From: CAZSHX01 sp964606895
Lineage (GTDB): Bacteria > Bacteroidota > Ignavibacteria > Kapaibacteriales > UBA2268
Direction: 5' to 3'
Assembly (NCBI GenBank): GCA_964606895.1
Contig: CAZSHX010000012.1
Location: 1-64,000, forward strand
Length of the DNA: 64,000 nt
Position 1 is the first letter of the stretch. Each line of letters opens with the position of its first letter. Shown one piece after another: positions 17,361 to 26,683 of this stretch. The notes beneath the pieces were generated by a model, which did no database searches, had not been told where the DNA came from, and saw nothing but the letters and a program-made list of their open reading frames with translations. A program made the position numbers and the translations under genes.

Positions 17361-18593
17361 ATGCGTCTAAAAAAAGCAATTATATTATTGACCGTATTTG
17401 TTCTTTTCAGCTTGGCTTCTTTTGGGCAGGGTGGTTCGAACTATTCAATTTTTGGAATTGGTGATATTATATCAAACGTTTCATCTACTTACGATGGCAT
17501 CGCCGGTACTTCGATAGCAATCCCCTCGGATTATGCTATCAACACCAGAAATCCCGCAATGTGGAGTTTGGTAACAACGACCAGACTTCAGGCAGGCTAT
17601 CATTTTAATCAGAATGTCATTCAAAATGACAAACTCACCCTTTGGCAAAACAACGGCAAAGCCAGCGGAATCCTTGGAATATTTTCTGTGGATACAGCCA
17701 TGGGACTGAGTTTTAGTTTCGGAGTGCATCCTTATTCTTCTGTTAATTACCTGCTGACAACTCCTTTTGAAGTTGATGCCGACGGTGTTAAATTGTCCGG
17801 CACAACAACCTATCAGGGAAACGGCGGACTGTCGCTGGGTTATCTTGGCGGTTCGGTTAATTTGATGCAGGATTTATCAATAGGTGCTGAAATTTTCGGC
17901 TCCTTTGGGTTTATCAATACTTCGAACTACACAACAATTGCCGAACCTAACTCTTATCCCTCCCAAAACAGCATAAGCGATAACCTCTATGGTTATGGTT
18001 TGAAAGGCGGGCTGTACTATAATGTCGGAAAAGGACTTTCTTTGGGTGCTATTTTTGAAACCCACAACAGTCTAACAGTTGACAGAACAACCAAATACTA
18101 TTCATATTCCTTAAAAGACACATCTTTTTCCAAATCTTTCGATATGGCAATTCCGTTGTCTTATGGATTCGGGGCTTCTTATGTTACAGGCAAATTTTTA
18201 TTCGGAGCAGATTTATCCATGCAGGATTTTTCAAACTTCAATTATCAGAAAGATGCCAAAACAAAATTCAGAAACAACATGCTCTACAGCTTTGGAGTTT
18301 CCAGAGTCGGGAACAGATCCCCTTTTGCACCAATTATGGACAAAATAGCTTATAATTTAGGATTTGGCTATAAACAATTATATTACTCAGTTAATAATAT
18401 TGACATCAACGAGTACTTCGGTTCAATCGGCTTTGAAATACCGATATCAACCGGAACAATGCTTAATGCCGCATTTCAGATTGGGTCAAGAGGGACTACC
18501 GATAGTAAGCTTGTCAAAGAAAATTTCGGAAGATTTACGATTGACATCAGCATCGGCGAAACATGGTTCAAGCCTTTCAAAAGAGAATTTTAA
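17361..18593 (+). CDS. outer-membrane beta-barrel protein, FadL/OmpP1-like
   Basis: The 410-residue protein starts with a signal peptide (MRLKKAIILLTVFVLFSLASFG). It then has the NYSIFGIGDI...SSTYDGIAGTSIA...NTRNPAMWS opening typical of FadL/OmpP1-type barrels in Bacteroidota. Alternating beta strands fill the rest, ending in GETWFKPFKREF. Family members form pores for hydrophobic compounds, but in this phylum the cargo is usually unknown. The gene begins one base after the stop of the lipoprotein gene, so translation is probably coupled. It is followed 15 bases later by hslV, so the two may be read together with the protease genes. Confidence 0.65.
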   Translation: MRLKKAIILLTVFVLFSLASFGQGGSNYSIFGIGDIISNVSSTYDGIAGTSIAIPSDYAINTRNPAMWSLVTTTRLQAGYHFNQNVIQNDKLTLWQNNGKASGILGIFSVDTAMGLSFSFGVHPYSSVNYLLTTPFEVDADGVKLSGTTTYQGNGGLSLGYLGGSVNLMQDLSIGAEIFGSFGFINTSNYTTIAEPNSYPSQNSISDNLYGYGLKGGLYYNVGKGLSLGAIFETHNSLTVDRTTKYYSYSLKDTSFSKSFDMAIPLSYGFGASYVTGKFLFGADLSMQDFSNFNYQKDAKTKFRNNMLYSFGVSRVGNRSPFAPIMDKIAYNLGFGYKQLYYSVNNIDINEYFGSIGFEIPISTGTMLNAAFQIGSRGTTDSKLVKENFGRFTIDISIGETWFKPFKREF

Positions 18594-18608
18594 AATTAGG
18601 AGATAATA

Positions 18609-19157
18609 ATGGATAATGAGAATAAATCTAAATTCCGCTCGACAACTGTTATCGGAGTTATCAAAGATGGCAAAGCCTCTTTAGGCTCAGACGGACAGGT
18701 TACTTTCGGTGCTACTGTTCTGAAACATACAGCAAAAAAAGTCAGAAAATTATACAACAATACAATTCTTGCAGGATTTGCGGGTGCAACTGCCGATGCT
18801 TTCACTCTGCTTCAAAGGTTTGAAGAAAAGATTGAATCCCACAGAGGAAACCTCGACCGTGCCGCTATTGAATTAGCGAAAGACTGGAGAACCGACAGAT
18901 ACCTGAGACGGCTGGAAGCAATGCTTATCGTTATGAACCAGCAAAAAATCCTTTTAATCAGTGGTACAGGCGACGTTATTGAACCCGATGATGATATTAT
19001 TGCAATCGGCTCAGGCGGTCCTTACGCTCTTTCTGCGGCTCGTGCACTTTTGCACCACACCAAGCTTACATCACGCGAAATAGTCGAAGAGTCGTTGAAA
19101 ATAGCTGGTGAAATCTGCATCTATACAAACTCCGACAGAACAATAGAAGAACTTTAA
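18609..19157 (+). CDS. hslV: ATP-dependent protease subunit HslV
   Basis: The 182-residue protein is the proteolytic component of HslUV. It holds RSTTVIGV at 10-17, LGSDGQVTFG, KKVRKLYN, AGFAGATADAFTL, ELAKDWRTDRYLRRLEA, AIGSGGPYALSAARALL and GEICIYTNSDRTIEEL. The catalytic residue is the N-terminal Thr exposed after removal of the leader; Thr12 is the best fit, which leaves an 11-residue extension compared with E. coli, where only Met is lost. AGGAG lies 7 bases upstream of the ATG. hslU follows after 55 bases, so the two subunits of this cytoplasmic protein-quality protease are encoded together. Confidence 0.95.
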   Translation: MDNENKSKFRSTTVIGVIKDGKASLGSDGQVTFGATVLKHTAKKVRKLYNNTILAGFAGATADAFTLLQRFEEKIESHRGNLDRAAIELAKDWRTDRYLRRLEAMLIVMNQQKILLISGTGDVIEPDDDIIAIGSGGPYALSAARALLHHTKLTSREIVEESLKIAGEICIYTNSDRTIEEL

Positions 19158-19212
19158 TACTCTGCATTCGAAATTCAGAGTTAAAACAAATAAATTCAGA
19201 ATCTAATATAAA

Positions 19213-20649
19213 ATGAAAAAAAGTAAAAACATAGTTTTAAGTGAAGAACAAAAAGAAGTTATAACTGCATTTGTCAGGAAAGAATCAATTCCGGGCGAAC
19301 CATTAACACCCCGCGAAATCGTTTTTGAACTCGATAAATATATTATTGGTCAGGATGCCGCAAAAAAAGCTGTAGCGATTGCTCTCAGAAACCGCTGGAG
19401 ACGGCAGAGAGTTCTCACCGATTTGCGTGAAGAAATTATGCCCAATAATATCATAATGATTGGTCCAACAGGTGTGGGGAAAACAGAAATTGCACGCCGT
19501 CTTGCCAAACTTGCCAATGCACCGTTTGTGAAAGTGGAAGCTACTAAGTTTACCGAAGTCGGTTACGTGGGCAGAGATGTTGAGTCAATCCTCAGAGATT
19601 TGGTTGAACGTGCTGTTTCCATGGTTCGCGAAGAGCAAACTGCTGAAAAAGAAATGGATGCAAAAATTGCCGCAGAAAATCGCATTCTTGATATTCTGAT
19701 TCCTCCCGTCAAGAGAGGTCCATCCTTCGATACAGTAACGGATACGGAAATTGAAGATAATTCCTCCACTCGTGAAAAATTCAGACAAATGCTGAAAGAT
19801 GGTAAATTAGACGAAAGATTAATTGAAATAGATACAATTGTGGATTCAGTTCCTTCGTTGCAGGTTTTCGGTCCTATCGGTATGGACGAAATGGGAATGA
19901 ACCTTCAGGATATTTTCGGCAATATAATGCCCAAAAAGACAAAGAAACGCAAAGTAACTGTTGCCGAAGCAAGAAGAGTGATGGAAAAAGAAGAAGCCGA
20001 AAAACTGATTGATATGGAAGCAGTTATCAAAGATGCTATTAATCGTGCCGAACATACAGGAATTGTATTTATTGATGAAATTGATAAAGTTGCATCACGG
20101 GGCGGTGCCGGCGGTTCTGGTCCCGAAGTTTCAAGAGAAGGTGTACAGCGGGATTTGCTTCCAATTGTCGAGGGAACCACCGTTAATACAAGATACGGTC
20201 CTGTCCGAAGCGAGCATGTGCTTTTCATAGCATCGGGTGCTTTCCATGTTTCAAAACCTTCGGATTTGATTCCTGAGCTTCAGGGTCGTTTTCCGATTAG
20301 GGTTGAGCTGAAAAGCCTGACCGAAGAAGATTTTATTAAAATTCTGACTTTACCCGAAAATGCTTTGATTAAACAATACACAGCTTTGATGGAATCGGAT
20401 AACGTCAAACTGATTTTCGAGGAAAGCTCGATAAATGAGATTGCCGCAACAGCCGCCAAAGTGAATGATGAAGTTACGAATATCGGAGCCCGCAGACTGC
20501 ATACCATTTTAACAACACTTCTTGAAGATATTCTTTACAATGCTCCCGATAATCTGGAGAGCAAAGAGATTATTATCAACAAGGAAATGGTTAACAAACG
20601 GCTTGATGATATTGTTAAAAATAATGATTTAAGTAAATTTATCTTATAA
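19213..20649 (+). CDS. hslU: HslUV protease ATPase subunit HslU
   Basis: The 478 residues form an AAA+ unfoldase: LTPREIVFELDKYIIGQ at 31-47, Walker A GPTGVGKT at 84-91, the pore loop GYVGRDVESILRDL soon after, an I-domain rich in Glu/Lys (about 140-260), Walker B GIVFIDEIDKVA near 280, and a sensor/C-terminal part with TNIGARRLHTILTTLLEDI. It unfolds substrates and feeds them to HslV. The extreme end (NDLSKFIL) resembles the C-terminal tail that docks into HslV pockets. Its length is near the usual 440-480. Its ribosome binding site is weak. Confidence 0.95.
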   Translation: MKKSKNIVLSEEQKEVITAFVRKESIPGEPLTPREIVFELDKYIIGQDAAKKAVAIALRNRWRRQRVLTDLREEIMPNNIIMIGPTGVGKTEIARRLAKLANAPFVKVEATKFTEVGYVGRDVESILRDLVERAVSMVREEQTAEKEMDAKIAAENRILDILIPPVKRGPSFDTVTDTEIEDNSSTREKFRQMLKDGKLDERLIEIDTIVDSVPSLQVFGPIGMDEMGMNLQDIFGNIMPKKTKKRKVTVAEARRVMEKEEAEKLIDMEAVIKDAINRAEHTGIVFIDEIDKVASRGGAGGSGPEVSREGVQRDLLPIVEGTTVNTRYGPVRSEHVLFIASGAFHVSKPSDLIPELQGRFPIRVELKSLTEEDFIKILTLPENALIKQYTALMESDNVKLIFEESSINEIAATAAKVNDEVTNIGARRLHTILTTLLEDILYNAPDNLESKEIIINKEMVNKRLDDIVKNNDLSKFIL

Positions 20650-20760
20650 TTAAAAGCTTCTTATAATTATTCATAATAAAAAATCAGATAATTTTTCATA
20701 ATTTTCGATTCTGAAATTGATAAAAATAAAAATATTACCTAATTATCTTGGGAGTAGTAA

Positions 20761-21783
20761 ATGAAAAAATACTTATCGTTAGTTTTGTCCTTGGTTTTTG
20801 CCGTCATCTTAATTGGTGGTTGCGGCGAAGGCAAGAAAACCGTTGAAATTAAATCTTTACAGGATTATCAAGATCCTATTCTCTATTTCTCTTTAAAATT
20901 CCCATCCAACTGGGAAACTCAAAAATCTCCTGGCGACAGGTTCATTGCCATTACCAATAAACTTGCAATGAAAAGATTTCGTGCTTACGACCCCGAAGGC
21001 GAAGCTTGTGCAAAAATTGAAGTTCAGGTGATTAAACTTAGCGGTGACGTTACTATTGACTCCATAATAGACAAAAAACTCTTTACTACCGAGACATATA
21101 CTAAGCCGAAAGAAGTTATGCTTGATGGTGTGAAGGCAATTATGCAGTCATATACTTTCCCATTGAATGACGGAATCTTCCAGGGCGAAGTTTATTATGC
21201 ACAAAAAGATGCTGACGTAGTAACTATTGTTTCCTTTGAAGCTTTTGCAGGAACATTTGATTTTTATAAAGATAAATTCAATGAAATCTTAAAAACCGTA
21301 CAGCTTGGCAGAATGCCTACCCAAAAATCCGATACTGTTAAAAAAGTTGTTGAAGCTCCGCCGCCATCCTTAACTCTTGTTAATTACAAAGGCGAAGGTT
21401 TCACTATCCAGATTTCGGATAACCTTGATGTTAAGAATCCAAAAGCAGGCGGTGTGATTAAATCTTATCAATTTATCGGCGAAAGAAGAGCTGACTGCGA
21501 AATTAGAATTGACATCATTGATGCATCAAAACAAAAAAGCGTTGAAAAAATTGCCGAGCAGAACAAATCTGCCCATGGCAACGGCAATGCTTCTGCCACA
21601 AACCTCGGAGGCGAAAAGGCTATGGTATTCAACTACTCACCTGTCTCGGGCGTTATGAGCAAGGCATATTATGTGGTTAAAGGCACAAGATGCTACCGCA
21701 TCACAATGAACTGGTTCAAAGGCGAAGAACAACAATTTAAACCTATATTTGAAAAGAGCATAAACAGTATAAAATTTCAATAA
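20761..21783 (+). CDS. lipoprotein with two PsbP/DUF1795-like halves
   Basis: The 340-residue product has a signal peptide ending in the lipobox IGGCGE (Cys about 21). The mature part seems to hold two related halves. The first (LYFSLKFPSNWETQ, about residues 40-190) looks like a PsbP/Mog1-type fold. The second (about 215-340: TIQISDNL, KSYQFIGERRADCEIRIDII, GTRCYRITMNWFKGEE, KSINSIKF) has the same layout. A short Lys/Pro linker around residues 195-210 separates them. The role is unknown and the fold call is by pattern. GGGAG precedes the ATG by 7 bases. A good hairpin terminator follows, so it is probably a single transcription unit. Confidence 0.6.
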   Translation: MKKYLSLVLSLVFAVILIGGCGEGKKTVEIKSLQDYQDPILYFSLKFPSNWETQKSPGDRFIAITNKLAMKRFRAYDPEGEACAKIEVQVIKLSGDVTIDSIIDKKLFTTETYTKPKEVMLDGVKAIMQSYTFPLNDGIFQGEVYYAQKDADVVTIVSFEAFAGTFDFYKDKFNEILKTVQLGRMPTQKSDTVKKVVEAPPPSLTLVNYKGEGFTIQISDNLDVKNPKAGGVIKSYQFIGERRADCEIRIDIIDASKQKSVEKIAEQNKSAHGNGNASATNLGGEKAMVFNYSPVSGVMSKAYYVVKGTRCYRITMNWFKGEEQQFKPIFEKSINSIKFQ

Positions 21784-21815
21784 TTTGTTTTAAATAAACA
21801 TTTTATTTAATTTTG

Positions 21816-21845
21816 AGGGTTGCATGATTGTGCAACCCTTTTTTT
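21816..21845 (+). terminator. rho-independent terminator
   Basis: AGGGTTGCA (21816-21824) pairs perfectly with TGCAACCCT (21831-21839) around a 6-base loop, followed by TTTTTT. It lies 33 bases after the lipoprotein stop. Confidence 0.9.
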
Positions 21846-21863
21846 GTATTTTACGGATAAATT

Positions 21864-24347
21864 ATGAAAACTCTTGTTAGCCTGATTTTTCTTCTGCACT
21901 TTGTCGTCTCTGCCCATGCACAGATTGACAACCAACCCCAACGTCAAAATGAAATTCAATTTATGGTGCCGCTCGAAACATCCCCTGATGATGTTTTCTG
22001 GGACAGGGGCTTCGGTCCTCCTTTAAATGAGAATTCTGATGTGAAGTCTGTTACCACTTCGGGTTCGGATGTATATGCAATCTATGAAACCAGGATTTTA
22101 ATTTTTAATTCCCAAACGGGATTCTGGAATTTTATAGATATGTACAATTCAGGAACCGTAAATTTTTTAAAAGCGAAGTACGGCAAACTCTATGCAGGTG
22201 GTAATTTCGAAAATTATTCAGGCAAGAAGGCTAAATCAATAGCTGTTTGGAACGGTATTAAATGGGACACTCTCGGTAAATGTCCCGAAGGCAAAGTTTT
22301 TGCCATTGATGCTGATGAAGACGGAACAGTTTATGTCGGTGGTGAGTTCAGCACTAACGGGGATTCTTCACTTTCAAATATTGCTTATTGGAACGGCTCC
22401 ACATGGAATCCAATGGGAGAAGGAGTTGACGGCAAAGTGAGAGCAATTTACAGCGATGGATTGTATGTTTATGTGGCAGGTGACTTTTTTACTGCTGACG
22501 GCAAAACCGCAAATAAAATTGCCCAATGGAACAAACTTACTCATGAATGGAAAACCTTCGGAAATGGGATTAGCGACGAAATGAATTCAAGAGTTTACAC
22601 TATCGGGGTTCTTCAAAGCGGAAAAATAGTTGCAGGAGGAATGTTCAGTAAAGCAGGCGGTACGGATGCGAATAACGTTGCAATTTACAACGGCAAAGAT
22701 TGGGAGGCTCTTGGCGATGGATTTAACGATGCGGTGTTTTCAATCTGTATTTCTAATGATAAAATTTATGCGAGTGGGGCATTTTCTAAATCGGGTGAAA
22801 ATGTTTTAAACAGAATCGCAGTCTGGAATGGAAAGCAATGGAATGATGTTGAAAATGGTGTAGGAAATAGTCAATATCCCAATATTTCTTCAATTGCCGG
22901 AGACGACGCAGGTAATATTTATGCAGGGGGTAGTTTCCTGAAAGCAGGAAATGTGAGTTGCAGTGGTTTTGCAAAATTTGACGGAACAGAGTGGCAAGAT
23001 TTATTCAAGGACAACAAAAACGGAGTTCGTACTTTAATCAGCGATTTCGTTGTCGGCAGCAGTAATAATTATCTTTTTGCGGGAGGTGGATTTGTACAGA
23101 CGGGAGATGCAAATTCCATAGGTATTTCCAAATTCGACGGCACAAAATGGCTTGGTTGCAACGTGGGTCTGGCACCATCGGCAGATGTAGTTTATTCAAT
23201 GCAAGCTGTAGGCGAGGATGTTTATTTCACAGGGTGGTTCAACAAAGCTGACAATACGATGCTTAATAATGTTGCAAAGTGGAAGGACAATGATAAAACC
23301 TGGGAACCAATCGGAAAAGGAATAGACGGCGGCGATGGAACGCTGGGACCTATTGCAGTTGATGGTAATAATGTTTATGTCGGCGGTCAGTTTTCTTTTT
23401 CAGGGGGAATTCAGTTGAACAGCCTTGCATGGTACGACGGGAAGACATGGAATCCAGTTATGAGAGATTCATTCGTAGGTGTAGTTATGAAAAACGGTAA
23501 TACAGGTTCGGTAGATGCTTTGGCTATGGATAACGACAAGAAACTCTATATCGGTGGGCGGTTTAACAAAGCAGGAAATGTTGATGCCGATAACATTGCA
23601 ATTTACGATACCAAAACAGGACTGTTTTCTCCAATTTCTTCAGGCATAAACGGAACGGTTTATAAAATTGCTATTTTCGGGGATTCAGTCTTTTTTTGCG
23701 GTTCGTTCAGTGCGGCAAATGGTGATACTTCGCTACGGAATATTGCTATCTGGAATAAAACAACTAACCAATGGCTCGGGGTTGGCGGCACTTTAAACGG
23801 AGCAGTGAGTACGGTTGTTAAATGGTTCGATGATTTGTATATCGGCGGGAGTTTCACAAAAGCGGGTGGTATTGATTGTTTTGGAGTTGCAAAGCTTAAC
23901 GGAATCACGGGAAAATATGAAGCACTTGGAACAGGACTAAGGCAGGGATTGAGTCCCGGAAGAGCTTCTGCATTGATAATATATAAAAATGCACTATATG
24001 TCGGGGGTATGTTTCTTTCGGCAGGCGGGAAAGTTGCCGCAAACTTTTCAAGATGGAGCAACATTAGAACTCATGTAATTGAAAGCAATACCAATTCTTT
24101 AGAAAACGGGTTGACGGTTTCGCCAAATCCCGCCACTGATTTTATAGAAATCTCTGTAGGGTCAAGGCCTTCCTTGACCAACACAGACATCCGCATCTTC
24201 AATGTATTTGGGGAAATTGTATCCACCTCCGTCTGCTCCGCAGACACCTCCGCCGGCGGAGGACAAAGAATTGACGTATCAGGTTTGCCGTTTGGAGTGT
24301 ATTTTATGAGGGTGGGGGATAAAATAGGGAAGTTTGTAAAGATATAG
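21864..24347 (+). CDS. T9SS-sorted propeller protein with AGGxF/NxIAxWNG repeats
   Basis: The protein has 827 residues with a signal peptide (MKTLVSLIFLLHFVVSAHA). Repeats of about 50-55 residues follow, each with a YxGGxFxxxG strand and an NxIAxWNGxxWxxLGxG strand, probably forming one or two beta-propellers. The sorting domain (SPNPATDFIEISV to KIGKFVKI) is interrupted by two palindromic elements: VGSRPSLTN at site A (24160-24179) and STSVCSADTSAGGGQ at site B (24220-24264). The protein is presumably carried to the surface through T9SS. The next gene begins 8 bases after the stop and encodes another T9SS protein with the same kind of interruptions. Confidence 0.85.
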   Translation: MKTLVSLIFLLHFVVSAHAQIDNQPQRQNEIQFMVPLETSPDDVFWDRGFGPPLNENSDVKSVTTSGSDVYAIYETRILIFNSQTGFWNFIDMYNSGTVNFLKAKYGKLYAGGNFENYSGKKAKSIAVWNGIKWDTLGKCPEGKVFAIDADEDGTVYVGGEFSTNGDSSLSNIAYWNGSTWNPMGEGVDGKVRAIYSDGLYVYVAGDFFTADGKTANKIAQWNKLTHEWKTFGNGISDEMNSRVYTIGVLQSGKIVAGGMFSKAGGTDANNVAIYNGKDWEALGDGFNDAVFSICISNDKIYASGAFSKSGENVLNRIAVWNGKQWNDVENGVGNSQYPNISSIAGDDAGNIYAGGSFLKAGNVSCSGFAKFDGTEWQDLFKDNKNGVRTLISDFVVGSSNNYLFAGGGFVQTGDANSIGISKFDGTKWLGCNVGLAPSADVVYSMQAVGEDVYFTGWFNKADNTMLNNVAKWKDNDKTWEPIGKGIDGGDGTLGPIAVDGNNVYVGGQFSFSGGIQLNSLAWYDGKTWNPVMRDSFVGVVMKNGNTGSVDALAMDNDKKLYIGGRFNKAGNVDADNIAIYDTKTGLFSPISSGINGTVYKIAIFGDSVFFCGSFSAANGDTSLRNIAIWNKTTNQWLGVGGTLNGAVSTVVKWFDDLYIGGSFTKAGGIDCFGVAKLNGITGKYEALGTGLRQGLSPGRASALIIYKNALYVGGMFLSAGGKVAANFSRWSNIRTHVIESNTNSLENGLTVSPNPATDFIEISVGSRPSLTNTDIRIFNVFGEIVSTSVCSADTSAGGGQRIDVSGLPFGVYFMRVGDKIGKFVKI
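24160..24179 (+). repeat. in-frame palindrome at sorting-domain site A
   Basis: GGTCAAGG (24160-24167) and CCTTGACC (24172-24179) are perfect arms around CCTT. It encodes part of VGSRPSLTN, between FIEIS and DIRIFNVFGE. Confidence 0.8.
24220..24264 (+). repeat. in-frame palindromic element at sorting-domain site B
   Basis: GTCTGC/GCAGAC (24231-24236, 24240-24245) and CCTCCGC/GCGGAGG (24247-24253, 24256-24262) form two hairpins. Over 43 bases it differs at a single position from the element at 786-828 on the coding strand. It also sits at the same place in the sorting domain. Confidence 0.85.
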
Positions 24348-25340
24348 GTGAAGAAATGAAAATAATTAAAATAATTTTTCTATTTATGTTGCTATCAATT
24401 ATAATAACAAATGCTGAAAACAAAACTTTACTAAAGTCCAAAACTTATTATCAGTCCGCGGATAGTTTAAATTGGCGGTTTAAGGGTCAAGAAAATTTTC
24501 AATATGACATTAAAGGAAAGTTAATTAAAATAACCGGCACAGGTCATGCTTTCGTAGTAACAGAATGAATTGACTGGAGCTATGAGGTTGTTGAAAGAAT
24601 GATTGACACAATTAATGTATTTGATTATTATAATGATGGCAAACTCAAAGTTCATTATAATAGGAATGGTTTTTCTAATAACTTTTGGAGAGATACTATC
24701 AGGAATTTTCATTACAATCAAGGAAAAATTTCTGAGATATTTTTTATTGCTAAAGAATCAGGAAAAAGTGACTCAATATTATTTAAATATACATACTCTC
24801 CTAAAGAACCTAATCAAATTGTTATATATAAACAAAATTATTATTCAAATACTTGGCATGATGCTGAAAAATATAAGGTTGAATATTATAATGAAAAAGG
24901 GAAAATAATTAGAGACAGTCTAAAAGAAAATTATAGAGAAATAATTAATGAATATAAATATGATAATAATGGTAATATTAAAACGAGTATATTGTCTATC
25001 TATGAAAATTATTTTCATGTAGAAAGTACAACCTACTATTCTAATGATAAAGTTGATTCGATATTGTATAAGGATGAAGAATTAATTATCGATCAAGGGT
25101 ATATGAGGTTTTACAGAAATGAATGGCAAGATCGTTTTGAATATAACTCAGATGGAAATTTGCTTTCTGAGTCAAAATATTATTTAAGTTCTTTAAACAG
25201 TATTGAACATTTTGGTTATGAAAAAATCAACTATACTTATGATAAATTTAGTGTTGAAGTAAGAACAAATGAACACCAACTATTAGAAGATATCAATATC
25301 ACTCCCAACCCAGCAACAGATTTCATCGAAATCTCTTTAG

Positions 25341-25360
25341 GGGCACAGGGCTCTGTGCCC
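25341..25360 (+). repeat. in-frame palindrome at sorting-domain site A
   Basis: GGGCACAG (25341-25348) pairs perfectly with CTGTGCCC (25353-25360) around GGCT. It encodes part of LGAQGSVPN, before DILIFNVFGE. Confidence 0.85.
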
Positions 25361-25421
25361 AATAACTCAGACATTCTCATCTTCAATGTTTTTGGAGAAA
25401 TCGTTAAGAACCCCACCCAAA

Positions 25422-25440
25422 CCCTCCCCGAAGGAGAGGG
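25422..25440 (+). repeat. in-frame palindrome at sorting-domain site B
   Basis: CCCTC (25422-25426) pairs with GAGGG (25436-25440) and CC (25428-25429) with GG (25433-25434) around GAA, with one mismatch. It encodes part of NPTQTLPEGEGL, right after FNVFGEIV, where the other two genes carry the STSVCSADTSAGGGQ element. Confidence 0.7.
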
Positions 25441-25547
25441 CTTAAGAATTGACGTTTCGGGTTTGCTGTCGGGTGTTTATTTTGTGGGATTTGGGGGAAA
25501 AGTTGGGAAATTTTTGAAGATTTGAAAATGAAGAACTTTTTTAAAAA

Positions 25548-25581
25548 AAAAGTCCAAAACCTACATCGGCATTGGACTTTT
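25548..25581. terminator. bidirectional terminator between convergent genes
   Basis: AAAAGTCCAA (25548-25557) pairs with TTGGACTTTT (25572-25581). A T-run follows on either strand (A-run 25543-25551 read from the minus side). It separates the broken T9SS gene from ychF. Confidence 0.85.
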
Positions 25582-25597
25582 ATCTTTCAAATTGCTT

Positions 25598-26683
25598 TTA
25601 TCCATGTCTAACGTGAAGAATATCGCCGTCTTTGACGATGTATTCTTTGCCTTCCAGACGGAAAACGCCTTTTTCTTTGCACTTGGCAAATGTGCCACAT
25701 TCTTTGAAATCCTTGTAACTAACAACTTCAGCACGAATGAATTTATTATAAAAATCAGTATGAATCACACCAGCCGCTTCCTGAGCAGTCATGCCTTTTG
25801 TTATAGTCCATGCACGGCATTCATCATCGCCAACCGTGAAAAAAGACTGAAGATTGAGAAGGTTGTAAGCACTGCGGATTAGTCTGGTCAGTGCAGATTC
25901 GGTGATTCCGTATTCACCCATAAACATTTCTTTTTCTTCGTCGCTAAGCTGAACGAGTTCCATTTCAATTTTTGCGGAAAATGGCTCTACGCTTATGCTT
26001 TTGCCATGAAAACCCGATTTCACTTTTTCGACAATTTCAGCACCTTTAGCTATGTCATTTTCGGCAAGATTCAAAGCAACGAGCAAAGGTTTTGCGGTTA
26101 ACGGCTGATAGTTGCGGACAAGTTTTTCCTCATCCGAATTCATTTCCATGTCGCGGATAGGAATTTCCTTCTGCAAAGCTGCATCCCATTTGAGCATGGT
26201 TTCCTTTTCCTTGATTGCCTGGTCTTTGATTTTTTGCTTTATTATGTCTTTTTCAAGTTTTTCAAGACGGTTTTCGATAAAAGCCATATCTGTCAGAACG
26301 AGTTCTTCTTCGAGCATTTTGATGTCGCGGAAAATATCTATTGACCCATCAACATGAGGAATTGCTTCGTCTTCGAAACCGCGTACAACATGAATCAGGG
26401 CATCGTTGTTTCTGACTTTCTGGATAAATGTGCTGTTGAATGATGAAGAAGAGTGGTCGCCTTTCTGCACTCCGACAAGGTCAACAATTTCAATTGTTGC
26501 GTTGACTTTTTTCTTGGGCTGGAAAACTTCGGTGAAATAATCGAGCCTTTTATCTGGAATTTTCACGACGGCAATGTTGGTTTCCCTTCTTTGAAGGGCA
26601 TTTGCGTCAAGATGGATTTCTGTAAGTGTCTGAAAAAAAGTTGTTTTTCCTGTTGAGGGAAGACCAATTATTCCTATCTGCAT
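25598..26683 (-). CDS. ychF: Obg-like ATPase YchF
   Basis: The 361-residue P-loop protein has the YchF G1 motif GLPSTGKT at 7-14, switch I with ETNIAVVKIPD, G3 IVDLVGVQKGDH, a coiled-coil insertion (about 135-185), and NLAEND in the G4 place, which gives ATP rather than GTP preference in this family. A C-terminal TGS domain (FFTVGDDECRAWTITKGMTAQEAAGVIHTDF ending at GDILHVRHG) completes it. The tail normally reads HFRFNV; here it is HVRHG. YchF binds ribosomes and affects the oxidative-stress response. GGAG lies 7 bases before the ATG. It is a single gene with a terminator behind it. Confidence 0.95.
   Translation of the reverse strand: MQIGIIGLPSTGKTTFFQTLTEIHLDANALQRRETNIAVVKIPDKRLDYFTEVFQPKKKVNATIEIVDLVGVQKGDHSSSSFNSTFIQKVRNNDALIHVVRGFEDEAIPHVDGSIDIFRDIKMLEEELVLTDMAFIENRLEKLEKDIIKQKIKDQAIKEKETMLKWDAALQKEIPIRDMEMNSDEEKLVRNYQPLTAKPLLVALNLAENDIAKGAEIVEKVKSGFHGKSISVEPFSAKIEMELVQLSDEEKEMFMGEYGITESALTRLIRSAYNLLNLQSFFTVGDDECRAWTITKGMTAQEAAGVIHTDFYNKFIRAEVVSYKDFKECGTFAKCKEKGVFRLEGKEYIVKDGDILHVRHG

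Larger units (their letters stand above)
24356..25525 (+). pseudogene. T9SS-sorted YD-like repeat protein gene with in-frame stop
   Basis: One frame of 390 codons runs from the ATG at 24356 to the stop at 25523-25525, broken only by TGA at 24566-24568. The first part gives a signal peptide (MKIIKIIFLFMLLSIIITNA) and FQYDIKGKLIKITG. After the stop come IDWSYEVVERM and repeats of the FNYDSNGNI type (YKYDNNGNI, FEYNSDGNLL, INYTYDKF), then a sorting domain from ITPNPATDFIEIS to VGKFLKI. The frame is kept on both sides, so a single nonsense change, possibly recent, explains it. A strain or assembly error is possible. Palindromes lie at sorting-domain site A (25341-25360) and site B (25422-25440). 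Confidence 0.75.

Noticed and set aside
24566..24568. TGA inside the T9SS gene as a selenocysteine or read-through codon
   Set aside because: No conserved Cys/Sec context and no stable stem-loop right after the TGA were found, and the family has no known selenoprotein. A nonsense change is simpler.
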